Shown here: positions 9,801 through 17,114 of the stretch, piece by piece
Layout of the letters: every line of letters begins with the position of its first letter
Numbering within the stretch: the stretch's first letter is position 1
Origin: Hymenobacter psychrophilus
GTDB lineage: Bacteria > Bacteroidota > Bacteroidia > Cytophagales > Hymenobacteraceae
Assembly (NCBI RefSeq): GCF_900107135.1
Contig: NZ_FNOV01000010.1
Location: 1-64,000 of the forward strand
Direction: 5' to 3'
DNA: 64,000 nucleotides
The notes under the pieces: generated by a model
Told to the model about the DNA's origin: nothing
Databases searched by the model: none
What the model saw: the letters and a program-made list of their open reading frames with translations, nothing else
Translations under genes and position numbers: made by a program

Positions 9801-11627
9801 GCCAGCCAACCCCACGCCGATCTGCCACAGCTGCACAAAGAAGCATCAATACCAGTAGTGGTGCTGCAGGCTTGGCAGAGTCTGGCCACATTACGCGGCC
9901 AGATGAGTTCCCAATTGAAGATTGTTGCGGCGCTACACGTGCCGGCGCTAGCCTTTTTGGATTTACTTAGCGCCATTGTCCCCTGGCTGGCAGCAAACCT
10001 GACGGGGGGGCAATTAGAGCAACTCTGGATATATGGCTATCCATTGCCTGAGCCTCGCAACTGGAGCGAATGGAAGATTTCGACCCGACTCCGCACAGTA
10101 CTACTCCGCACAAGCAACTATAAGCAGGAGCTGCCAGCTAGATTTGCACCTAACGCTGAGGAAATAAGAGAGTGGCTTAGTGCGCAATACTGGGAAGACG
10201 GTAGCGAGGTCTTAGCCAAAGAAATGTATGCCCTTTTACGTGGTTATGAGGCATTAGCAGTAGTTGAACTGCCTACCTGGCAGGAGCTAGAACAGGAGTT
10301 TACGCTACGGTGTGCTAGCGTTGTGAAAGTGCGGGTATGGATGAGCCTACCAGCCCAAAGCCAGCAGCGTTTGTTCAATTATTACGCCTTCCGGCGGGGC
10401 TATAGTCGGCTGCGCGCGGCAGAGCAACGGGACTTTCTGCGCATAGGGCGTCCTTATCTGGAACAGACTGGAAAGACGGAACAGGATTACAACGGGGCAC
10501 TGCACCTGCGCCATCGGTCCTTGCTACGGCAGCAGGATGGAGTAGCCGTCTACCGCATGTCATTGGCCCATTGCTACTGCCCGCAGGAGGGGTATTTGGA
10601 GGTTGAGCTGGCCGATAAAAACCACACTATTCCCTGCCCCTTTCCCGAAGCGACACCGGAATGGAATGCCCGTTTTCTGCAGATGCCCTGGGCTGCCTGC
10701 CCGGTACTCGTGCACGTGGATAAACAGACCCGGGAACTGGTAAAGATTCAGGGCCTGGAAGCTGCTTTACATCAGTTCCCTACCGATCAGCAGCTCAGGG
10801 CGCACTACTCTTTTCAGCGGGAGCGGAAAGAGCATGGTACAACTGACAACCCGGTGGCATACTGGGAAGATGAACAGCTGCATGATGAATTGAGCAGCTA
10901 CCTGCTTGAGCTAGCTGAAGGAAACCCATTCCCAACCATAGTTTTGACGGAAAAGCCGGTTTCCCGGGCCAAGCCGTTGCAACCCGACTGGCCCAAGCCT
11001 AAGCCGGAAGAAGAGCCAGTCGATGAAGAAGCAGCCGGGGAAGAGGCCGATGAACTGGTACTAGGCCCGGTTGTACTGCCTCAGCAGATGAATCTCTTGC
11101 GCATTGTGGATCAAGAGGATATAGTGTTCGTATGGGCACCCCAGTTTCCCCATTCCAACCGGGCCACTTATGTGTTTCGGGCGCCCTTGATTCACCATGA
11201 GCAAGCGCTGGGGCGCTTGGAATATTTGCTGCATAATGTAGGCGGTATTCGCTCCGCGCTGCTGGCTCCAGGGCCTACCTCCCACCGGTTGCGCCGTCAT
11301 CTGGGTTACGTGCGCACCATTCGCGGAAAGCGCGGACAGGCGCAGGCGTTTGAAGGATGGCGCAAGCGGTTGGATGCGATTATCGCGGCGGGGCCCGAGC
11401 AGCAGCATGCATATGACCCGGACAGTCAATTTGTTCCGTGGGAGCTGGAAAACCCAGTGGTTCCGGGTGCCCCGACGGCCACACCGGAGCTACCAGCTAC
11501 TGAGCCCGTTTTGGCAGAGCTCCAAGCGCCTGATTCGCAGCCGGCACCGCCGCAGCTCAGAGCCCAGCAGCTATTGCAGCAGTTACAGCGTTTCAATTCC
11601 CTTTTTCTTGCCGGTTATTCTTCCTAG
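6837..11627 (+). CDS. Giant repeat protein with cold-shock-like N-terminus (1596 aa)
   Basis: I do not recognise this gene as a named family. Residues about 22-82 follow the cold-shock/OB pattern (GVINKIHGDGSGSI, then YRFHAN, then LRAGLEVVFEL), suggesting nucleic-acid binding. Residues about 310-1150 are helical and carry a recurrent W-W-x-x-G-L signature with the key Trp at 321, 417, 527, 623, 720, 819, 968 and 1064, mostly 96-99 apart. A mixed C-terminal region (about 1230-1430), an acidic Pro/Glu linker (about 1390-1410) and a last domain (about 1415-1540) follow. No Walker A motif is present, so it is not an NLR/STAND ATPase. The next gene starts 16 bases downstream, and a caspase-like gene follows. 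A scaffold or sensor role is inference only. Confidence 0.85.
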   Translation: MAAASAPSITPIITLSEALPVRLGVINKIHGDGSGSIRIRSGELYRFHANGVWKNEAQALRAGLEVVFELNTKALVARAVRKLTRSKIIGLTSQRWIPAMVTGRGVVATRFAFSAYLSVAQVEAHQLTEGMMLLVRVSLSETYASVPQVLELQIVSGEQAGRFGQALASDDGPAQLQRVELEKRIAAIGPVGTEQQAQTLVHLLQLRNGYSHRPLGRVLNVVTPHWGLQLQALGYGMELAPSSLLITLVADADFTTQQLPDYLLAPYSLLRLERLKNIITTEARDELLALHRLGQQRNQAVFSQEALAKISIAEPYTFDLWLEGLAVPHPQLAVIVQMLLQPELAKEQEIGVGRLLQRCQQAGIALQVCQQVLSKTPDEALAQEFLTLRSVLDKSQQLTLLADIRHRVSERQVDDWWEQKLIEHAPAARIAKRIVRASADYQAETLVRYHLLEGSSMALVAQAKQTVLSNQHLDSIYSLIKTLQRGKKGFYRWGHLAKDLEGWADTTLRAIRKLSDFLPAEQQVSWWLQGAVGQPKAKVLNERLPLLAEMELKQVWSSLSVPAVEAVVNSLAGWLARDLPVNWTKLALVQLQKRRAEGIQRSRQQLQRLVVMQLSADLQIAFWQQGLTDQPEDAVLGQLLNQADTKQTAQLLPQLSQASLPGVIPLLFDRLVTELDFAEQVLRRLHFEASVVPPQITVLQTAVYNCLTPILSPALYLQWWLAGWLPSPSVSVLAVGLTTASPLRRAAMLEYCDQELLQQYGQCLAEPVDSVAKPEQGSEEIVHDVVAQLLARFPVQEKNAEVITGLLQSVATSTQLQWWMQGLNIAIDWQVLEQGLEQEALRLQLLPELAKRRLAELLAYLPRTTAELLPEFVLALTSDSVMGRHPAGVQVAALVRLAQLLCQEADFSPTELRQWLTELQRRCRHWQLRAAYDAYCLLGQDAPNPPINWLVDEQITPNLSAEDLLLYWQADLINYFPLVPLQEIACWVASQPHADLPQLHKEASIPVVVLQAWQSLATLRGQMSSQLKIVAALHVPALAFLDLLSAIVPWLAANLTGGQLEQLWIYGYPLPEPRNWSEWKISTRLRTVLLRTSNYKQELPARFAPNAEEIREWLSAQYWEDGSEVLAKEMYALLRGYEALAVVELPTWQELEQEFTLRCASVVKVRVWMSLPAQSQQRLFNYYAFRRGYSRLRAAEQRDFLRIGRPYLEQTGKTEQDYNGALHLRHRSLLRQQDGVAVYRMSLAHCYCPQEGYLEVELADKNHTIPCPFPEATPEWNARFLQMPWAACPVLVHVDKQTRELVKIQGLEAALHQFPTDQQLRAHYSFQRERKEHGTTDNPVAYWEDEQLHDELSSYLLELAEGNPFPTIVLTEKPVSRAKPLQPDWPKPKPEEEPVDEEAAGEEADELVLGPVVLPQQMNLLRIVDQEDIVFVWAPQFPHSNRATYVFRAPLIHHEQALGRLEYLLHNVGGIRSALLAPGPTSHRLRRHLGYVRTIRGKRGQAQAFEGWRKRLDAIIAAGPEQQHAYDPDSQFVPWELENPVVPGAPTATPELPATEPVLAELQAPDSQPAPPQLRAQQLLQQLQRFNSLFLAGYSS

Positions 11628-11643
11628 CAGTCATTCGCACTTT

Positions 11644-12777
11644 ATGTCCCAGCAGTATATCGCCCCCGAGCCCTCCCCTACTGAAAACGTGTTCGAGGAA
11701 TTAGAGCAGGAATTGCGGCGCCTTAAGTCGGCAGTGAGCCATCTGAGTCTGTCAGAGTCAGCCGCCACCCAGGCCATTGAAGCCGCCGAGCGGGTGGTGC
11801 AGCAGCAGAATCAGTTGAGCCAGCAGCTAACCGACTACCTGAGCCGCTTACCGGAGCAGCAGGCGGAGGCCGCCGGTGCGCTGGTGGCAGAACTAAGCCA
11901 GGCCGCCGCGGCACAGCAGCAGCAGGCCCTGGCGCAATTGGCGCAGCAGCTTACACAGGGAAACACCTTACCTGGCCGGCCGGTAGCGGAAGAGCCGTAT
12001 CGGGCGCTGGCGGAAAAAACAGAGGAGCGGCAGCGGCTGCTGGAGCTGACGCTGGCCAGGATCGACGCGCAACTCAACGAGGGAATTCCGCACCATCTCA
12101 CCCAGGAGCTGGACGAGCTGCTGCAGCAGGTAACCCGCGAGGCCACCGTCGTGAAGGAGCACGGCCAGGTGTTGAGTCAGGTGGAGCAGGCTGTGCGGAA
12201 CCTGGCTTCGGCGGATGATCAGGCGAGCTTGATGAAGCAGGTGCAGCAGGTTGGTCAGGAAACTGCCAAAATAAGTGAGCAGACAGCGCTGCTGAAGCAG
12301 GTGCAGAAAACGGTTGGGGAAATAGCATTTAGCAGCGGTGAGAACCTGCTGCAACAGCAGGAGAAGGCTGCTGCGGGGAACGAACAGAGCAAGCTGCTGA
12401 ATCAGGTGCAGCAGGCAGTGCAGGAAATAAAGCAAGGCCAGCAGGGCCTTACGGCTCACCTGAAGAGTGGGGCCAGCAGCCGGCCCCCGGAAAGCATGGC
12501 AGCGGGGGGAATACAGGAAACCTTAAAACAGCAGTTTCAGCAGTTGCAGAGCCAGCTGCTGAAACTGCTGGAGCCTTCAACCAAGCCCAAATCTCCTTTG
12601 CCTTCGACGCCCGATTACGGGGTACGCAACAAGGTAGACGAACTGAGTAAAAAGGTGAATGAGCTAACGCAACTAGCGGCGGCGCAGCAACGCCTACTAA
12701 AGCGGCAGCAGGTGTTTGGCCTGCTTACGCTACTAGGCGTGCTGGCCATGCTGGCGGCGGGTTTTATCAAAGGGTAG
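11644..12777 (+). CDS. Coiled-coil protein with C-terminal membrane anchor
   Basis: A 377-aa protein, very rich in Gln, Leu, Ala and Glu. Heptad-like coiled coil covers most of residues 15-300, with a loosely repeated unit around LLKQVQ/LLNQVQQ near residues 195-275. After a Pro-rich hinge and a second coiled coil, the last about 20 residues (FGLLTLLGVLAMLAAGFI) form one hydrophobic helix, making it a tail-anchored membrane protein. There is no signal peptide. The ATG at 11644 is chosen because the frame upstream of it lies inside the giant-protein gene. The 16-base spacing implies co-transcription. It probably holds a complex at the inner membrane (inference). Family unknown. Confidence 0.8.
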   Translation: MSQQYIAPEPSPTENVFEELEQELRRLKSAVSHLSLSESAATQAIEAAERVVQQQNQLSQQLTDYLSRLPEQQAEAAGALVAELSQAAAAQQQQALAQLAQQLTQGNTLPGRPVAEEPYRALAEKTEERQRLLELTLARIDAQLNEGIPHHLTQELDELLQQVTREATVVKEHGQVLSQVEQAVRNLASADDQASLMKQVQQVGQETAKISEQTALLKQVQKTVGEIAFSSGENLLQQQEKAAAGNEQSKLLNQVQQAVQEIKQGQQGLTAHLKSGASSRPPESMAAGGIQETLKQQFQQLQSQLLKLLEPSTKPKSPLPSTPDYGVRNKVDELSKKVNELTQLAAAQQRLLKRQQVFGLLTLLGVLAMLAAGFIKG

Positions 12778-12932
12778 ACAGGCAGTCATTTTTCAATTGC
12801 CCAGCGCCGGCGCAGAAGCCAGGATTTCGGCATTCAGCCTTGACCTTGCAGCCTACGGCCGAGGCAAGAAATCCAGCGGGCCATGAACGCAAGCCGCTGC
12901 TTTAACAGATTACGCTTTTAACCGAAACCATA

Positions 12933-13601
12933 ATGCTGGCAGACATTGCCTTGCTGGTGCTGGAGAATCCCTGGGACACACCCCAGCGAGGAACCCGCCG
13001 GCTGTCCGTACTCCCCTTCTTTGAGGGGCTGGAGCGCATCCATGGAAACATGGCCGTTTACCACTCTACTTTTCATAGTCTGGACGGGCTTCGGGAGGCG
13101 CTGGACTATGATTTGCGGCTAACCCGCGAGCCTCGTCAGGTGCTGTATGTGGGCTCACATGGCCAGGGCCGGATGTTGAAAAACATCCGGTTCGCGGATC
13201 TGCGCAAAACCGTCAGGGAACGTGCTGACCGGTTGGAAGGCGTCATCATCAGCTCCTGTGAGATTTGCCGCAACTGCGAAGACCTGATGGACCTGGTGCG
13301 CGGAACAGGCATCCGCTGGGCAGTCGGCTACAAGTGTCCGGTTTCCTGGTTTGACAGCATGTTGATTGAGTTGGCCTTGCTGAATGCGCTGGCCGAAGCA
13401 CCGGTTTCTTACAAGGGTAATCTGGATTCGCTGGAGGTCTTCTTCCAAGAGGCCTTGCAAATCCTGAATAGAGACTATGTGCTGGACCCGGCTAAAGGAC
13501 GGCTGGCGGATAACGTAACTATCGTGATTAGCTCCCGGTCTAATGCCCAGCCGCGGGTACTTGCCTGGCCGACTGCCGCATCAGGGGAGCCGGCGGAATA
13601 A
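12933..13601 (+). CDS. Caspase-like (clan CD) cysteine peptidase candidate
   Basis: A 222-aa protein with the caspase-fold catalytic pattern. A hydrophobic strand runs into YVGSHGQG (His76), and a second runs into VIISSCEICRN (Cys109), the usual histidine then cysteine order and spacing. Later GYKCPVSWFDSMLIE resembles the segment after the active site in bacterial caspase-like and CHAT proteins. It stands alone as a peptidase with no fused sensor. It lies 155 bases after the tail-anchored coiled-coil gene, same strand, so the cassette could supply a sensor/scaffold, a membrane tether and a protease. Bacterial caspase-like proteins often act in suicidal defence; that role is inferred here. 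The fold call is based on motifs only. Confidence 0.72.
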   Translation: MLADIALLVLENPWDTPQRGTRRLSVLPFFEGLERIHGNMAVYHSTFHSLDGLREALDYDLRLTREPRQVLYVGSHGQGRMLKNIRFADLRKTVRERADRLEGVIISSCEICRNCEDLMDLVRGTGIRWAVGYKCPVSWFDSMLIELALLNALAEAPVSYKGNLDSLEVFFQEALQILNRDYVLDPAKGRLADNVTIVISSRSNAQPRVLAWPTAASGEPAE

Positions 13602-13671
13602 CGTCCTGACTCGCCCGGCCCTTCCTGAACCGCTTGGCCTCCACCACTCCTGGCCCACTTTGCAGCCGTGA

Positions 13672-14838
13672 TTAGTAACGCTGGATGTAGCGGGCATCCG
13701 CTACCTCGCCAATGAAGCTGATGGCACGGTGGGCGAGCTGGGTGGGAAAGGCCAGGCCGGGCTGCAGGCCGCTGAAGCGCAGGGCCGAATCTTCGTACAT
13801 AACCTTGCGCAGACTGGCCGACTGCTGATAGGTGGCGTAGGCCTGGGCCAGCAGGGGTTCGGCGGCTTCCAGGCCCTGCTGGTTGGGCACCCGGTCGCGC
13901 TTGGTGTGCTGGTTGTAGCGGCGGTCGACGGGCAGCAGGTTCCACAGCTCGTTGACGGGGTAGAGCGACAGGGGCAGCAGGTGGTCGAGGTCGTAGTGCT
14001 CGGGCTTGGTGAGCGACTTCTGCGTCCAGGGGCAGGTGAAGCGCACGTTTTCGTGGAGCAGGATATCGACCTGGTTGCGTTCCCAGGTGAGGGGACGGCG
14101 GTTGTCGGGGCGGGTGGTGAGCAGGGTGTAAACCTGGCCGCGGGTAACGAGCTGGTCGGCGGGCTGGGTGACGGTTTCAGTGAACAGGCTCCACTCGTGC
14201 AGGCAGAGGGCCTCGACGTAGAGTGAGAGGCGCTGGAAGGCTTCCCACAAAGTGGCCGGCACGACCAGGCAGGTATCGTGCGGGTTGGTACCAGGCAGGG
14301 CCTGCACTGGGGCCGGCAGCAGGCTGAGGCGGGCGGGCTTGTCGAAAACCGACCACTGGCCGGGGCCGGCATAGCGGATGGGCATGCGCAGGGCCTCGGC
14401 GGCAGCGGCCACGGCCTGGGCGTAGGTCCGCTGCAGTTCGGGCGCGTAGGTGGCGCGGCGGCGCGGGGTGCGCATCTCGGTGAGCAGGAAGAAGCCGTCG
14501 GCGGACTGGGCGGGCAGCTGCACGCAGGCCTGCCACTGGCGGCGCAACTCGGTCAGGTCCGGGCGGAAGGATACGTCGTTGCGGACTTGGCCGGCTACCA
14601 GGGCGCGAGCCCCCTGGTAGATAGGCTGGTGTTCATCGGCGAAAGGCCAGTAATAGGCCGTCCAAAGCTCGGCCAGGCGGGTGAGCGGTACGGCGACGGG
14701 CTGGCCGGACTCGGCCAGCCCGGGATAGAGCAGGGCCAGGTCGTTGAGGGCCCGCAGCAGCGCTATTTTGTAGCTGGTGGTTTTGTTATCGTGCTTGAGG
14801 ATGGTGGCAATGACCTGGTCGCCGGATATGGGGGACAT
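13672..14838 (-). CDS. HNH endonuclease domain protein
   Basis: A 388-aa protein whose C-terminal part carries an HNH nuclease signature. YDLDHLLPLS supplies Asp285-His286, followed by Asn300 and Asn309-Gln-His311 in the stretch ELWNLLPVDRRYNQHTKRD. A cysteine before the first motif (TCPW) is seen, but no clear zinc-knuckle set. The N-terminal 240 residues are not recognised. The start lies 9 bases after the stop of the PLD-like gene, so the two are almost certainly co-transcribed. It converges on the caspase-like gene. It probably cuts DNA as the nuclease of a two-gene defence module. Confidence 0.8.
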   Translation of the reverse strand: MSPISGDQVIATILKHDNKTTSYKIALLRALNDLALLYPGLAESGQPVAVPLTRLAELWTAYYWPFADEHQPIYQGARALVAGQVRNDVSFRPDLTELRRQWQACVQLPAQSADGFFLLTEMRTPRRRATYAPELQRTYAQAVAAAAEALRMPIRYAGPGQWSVFDKPARLSLLPAPVQALPGTNPHDTCLVVPATLWEAFQRLSLYVEALCLHEWSLFTETVTQPADQLVTRGQVYTLLTTRPDNRRPLTWERNQVDILLHENVRFTCPWTQKSLTKPEHYDLDHLLPLSLYPVNELWNLLPVDRRYNQHTKRDRVPNQQGLEAAEPLLAQAYATYQQSASLRKVMYEDSALRFSGLQPGLAFPTQLAHRAISFIGEVADARYIQRY

Positions 14839-14847
14839 TGGAATTGG

Positions 14848-15792
14848 CTAATTGCGGTAGTCGGCCTTGAATGCCTGCGTGGCCCGCAGGAAGTAAGCCA
14901 CCTCGGAAAGCAGCACTTCTTTCTCGATGTAGGGGAGCTCATCGAACTGGGTGGCTGACATCCTGGACCTGCGCATAGCCTCCACTTGGTCATAGTATCC
15001 TTTGGCACCCCTCCTAATCATGTAATCGTAGGCGCCCATCTTGTAATGAGACGCCGACTTCCGGGCAAAGCGGTCAGCCTCGCTAACCGATACAACTCCA
15101 CGCAATACCAACTGACTGGTGGTACCTTGGGCATTATCCAGCAGCACCGAGAAGGTGTTGCCCACCGCCCGAATGGTCATGAAGTCACCGTCACCTTCGA
15201 TAGTGCACCTACGGTCGACCTGGGCTGATAAGTAGTCAGCCAGGACCTGACCGAAAGGCTGCCGTTGAAACCGGGTTTCCTCGTCGGACAGGGTCTTAGC
15301 CGGTGCCTTTGTTTCGGGCACCATCGGCTTCGACTCGACAGCAGCCGGCTTGACTGGCGCAGCAGTCCTTCCGATTTCATGGGGCGTGATGAAGTTTTCG
15401 ATGAACAAGCGTAACTCCTCAATCTCGGCCGGCGTTTCGAGCTGCCCCCCAATTTCGATGGAATTGCCAATGGAGCTGCTCAGCAGATTGAGGGAGGCAA
15501 TGATGCCGGTGGACTCGTTGAAGTAGAACTTGGCGTGCAGGTTGGGAATCAGCCGGGGTGTGATGCCCATATCAAGAACTTGCTGCTTGCTGACCCTGCT
15601 GTCGGTGTTGGAATCCTCCCGGATGTAGAAGTCGATTTTAACTCCCTTTTGCTGGGCCGCTACAATAGCGGCGGATACCTGCTTGGTGTAAGCCAGGTTC
15701 ACGTAGGGGGAAACAAGAACCAGCTCCTTATTAGCCGTTAGAATGACGTTCATCAACTTGCTTTGAACGTCGTGCGACTGAATAATTTTCAT
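14848..15792 (-). CDS. Phospholipase D-like (HKD) domain protein
   Basis: A 314-aa protein. Residues 1-120 form one PLD-like half with His86-x-Lys88 in NLHAKFYFNE, then SLNLLSSS (Ser100, Asn102) and GNSIEIGG (Asn110, Glu113), the layout of PLD-family nucleases that dimerise to build one active site. The Asp of the HKD motif is replaced by Asn92/Glu93. After an Ala/Pro/Lys linker (about 145-170), an unrecognised C-terminal domain of about 140 residues follows. It is the first gene of a pair with the HNH protein. In defence loci such proteins can nick DNA or bind it; the activity here is untested. Confidence 0.75.
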   Translation of the reverse strand: MKIIQSHDVQSKLMNVILTANKELVLVSPYVNLAYTKQVSAAIVAAQQKGVKIDFYIREDSNTDSRVSKQQVLDMGITPRLIPNLHAKFYFNESTGIIASLNLLSSSIGNSIEIGGQLETPAEIEELRLFIENFITPHEIGRTAAPVKPAAVESKPMVPETKAPAKTLSDEETRFQRQPFGQVLADYLSAQVDRRCTIEGDGDFMTIRAVGNTFSVLLDNAQGTTSQLVLRGVVSVSEADRFARKSASHYKMGAYDYMIRRGAKGYYDQVEAMRRSRMSATQFDELPYIEKEVLLSEVAYFLRATQAFKADYRN

Positions 15793-15819
15793 GTAGAGCA
15801 GCAGTTAGGATGGGCAAAC

Positions 15820-16071
15820 TTAGTAGCACTTCCGGCAGGCCCGCTTGCCCTGCTGCTGCGCGGCACTGGGTGACATGCTGCGCACCTCGTGGGTGCAACG
15901 GGAAAGTCCCGCGCAACGACTGGAAGCGTGGTAGGCTACGGAGGATTTACTGATGCAGACATAGACGGCTGCGGCAGTTAGGGCGTGGCGGGTGGCCGGT
16001 GCGGTAGCGGACAGGGAAGCGGTGAAGCTGCCAATGAGCAGCGAACTGGCGACGAGTAGAGTTTTTAGCAT
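15820..16071 (-). CDS. Small exported Cys-rich protein
   Basis: An 83-aa protein with an N-terminal signal peptide (KTLLVASSLLIGSFTASLSA). The mature part runs YVCISKSSVAYHASSRCAGL followed by a second Cys-rich stretch ending CRKCY. The spacing of Cys and His recalls a small domain common in Bacteroidota exported proteins. Function unknown. It lies upstream of the secreted nuclease on the same strand and may share its transcript. Confidence 0.65.
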   Translation of the reverse strand: MLKTLLVASSLLIGSFTASLSATAPATRHALTAAAVYVCISKSSVAYHASSRCAGLSRCTHEVRSMSPSAAQQQGKRACRKCY

Positions 16072-16104
16072 AGCAGAAAGGTTGGCAGTGGCAACGTTGG
16101 GGCG

Positions 16105-16995
16105 CTATTGCGTGGGCCCCTTATCCACGCTGGCTTCCACCACCTGCTGCACGGCCACGGGTATGGCTGAGAGCAGGTTGAGGCCGGTGGCGGCTTCAAT
16201 GGCGTCGACGCTGACGCGGTACTGGCCCCAGTCGGTGTTGATGGAGTTGTCGTTAGGCGTGTCGATGGCAATGACGCGGGTGCTGGTACTGACGCGGGTG
16301 GCGTCGTTGTCGCCGGTGGGTAACACGACCACGACTTTCCAGAGGCGGGCGGGGACGGTTACGCGGCCTTGGTCGAGCGTAGTCTGGAAGCTGTTAGAGC
16401 CGGTGCCGCCCTTGCCGTAGGAGCCGCAGATGATGTAGACCTCGTTGCCGGTGCTGAGGAAGGTGCGGGTGTAGTTTTCGAGGTTAGCCCAGGTCTGCTG
16501 GTTGTTGCGCGGGGCCTGGGGGACCATGTTGGTCATCAGGAAGGTGGCCGAGTTGTCGGGCACGGTGTTGGTGCGGTCGGCGCTGGGACACTGGTGGCCG
16601 CGGTCGAAACCGGAGCCGGAGTAGCTGCTTCCTCCTACCTGGTACCAACCGGCGGGCAGGGTGTTGTCAGCCCGGAAGTCGTCCTGACGGGCGGCGGAGC
16701 CGCGCCAGCTGGCATCGAGGTGCCAGCTGACCCAGGTGGGAATGCCCCGGTCGCGGTGGTAGCTGAGCGCGTACTGGGGCTTGCTGAGCAGGTAGTTGGT
16801 GGGCTGGCTGACGTCGGCGGTGGCGCCGCTGGGGTTGCCCAGGGTCAGGTGCTCTGTCAGCGGCTGGACGACTGGTGGCGGCGTAATAGGCGGCTGGGTA
16901 GTGGGTGGCGTAACCGGGGCGGGGTCGTTGGTGGTGGAGCAGGCAGTGGTCAGCAGCAGCAGGGAAAGTATAGCTGGCAGTTGGGATTTATTCAT
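16105..16995 (-). CDS. Lipoprotein DNA/RNA non-specific endonuclease
   Basis: A 296-aa protein with a lipoprotein signal (LLLLTTACS, lipobox Cys19), a Thr/Pro linker (about 22-45), and a DNA/RNA non-specific endonuclease domain. The catalytic DRGH motif is at 131-134, followed by TFLMTNMVPQAP, the metal-ligand Asn segment. The substrate is single- or double-stranded nucleic acid at the cell surface, probably for nutrient scavenging or breakdown of incoming DNA. The ATG at 16995 is chosen because it begins the signal peptide; the longer frame upstream would run through the umuC terminator. Confidence 0.88.
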   Translation of the reverse strand: MNKSQLPAILSLLLLTTACSTTNDPAPVTPPTTQPPITPPPVVQPLTEHLTLGNPSGATADVSQPTNYLLSKPQYALSYHRDRGIPTWVSWHLDASWRGSAARQDDFRADNTLPAGWYQVGGSSYSGSGFDRGHQCPSADRTNTVPDNSATFLMTNMVPQAPRNNQQTWANLENYTRTFLSTGNEVYIICGSYGKGGTGSNSFQTTLDQGRVTVPARLWKVVVVLPTGDNDATRVSTSTRVIAIDTPNDNSINTDWGQYRVSVDAIEAATGLNLLSAIPVAVQQVVEASVDKGPTQ

Positions 16996-17054
16996 TGCTA
17001 AGAAAGAGACCGGTAAGCTTGGTAAAAGCGGGTTCCGGATGGGGCGGATTAACT

Positions 17055-17096
17055 GCAAAGAAACGCCACTTATCGGCATAAGTGGCGTTTCTTTGC
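17055..17096 (-). terminator. 18-bp-arm hairpin after umuC
   Basis: Perfect arms at 17055-17072 and 17079-17096 around a 6-base loop; the core of the dyad is AAACGCCACTTA. It sits between the umuC stop and the nuclease start, so it probably ends the umuDC message. There is no long T tract. Confidence 0.65.
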
Positions 17097-17114
17097 GCTG
17101 CGGGCCAGGACTAT

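Noticed and set aside
6837..11627. Giant protein as an NLR/STAND ATPase
   Set aside because: No Walker A or B motif can be found.
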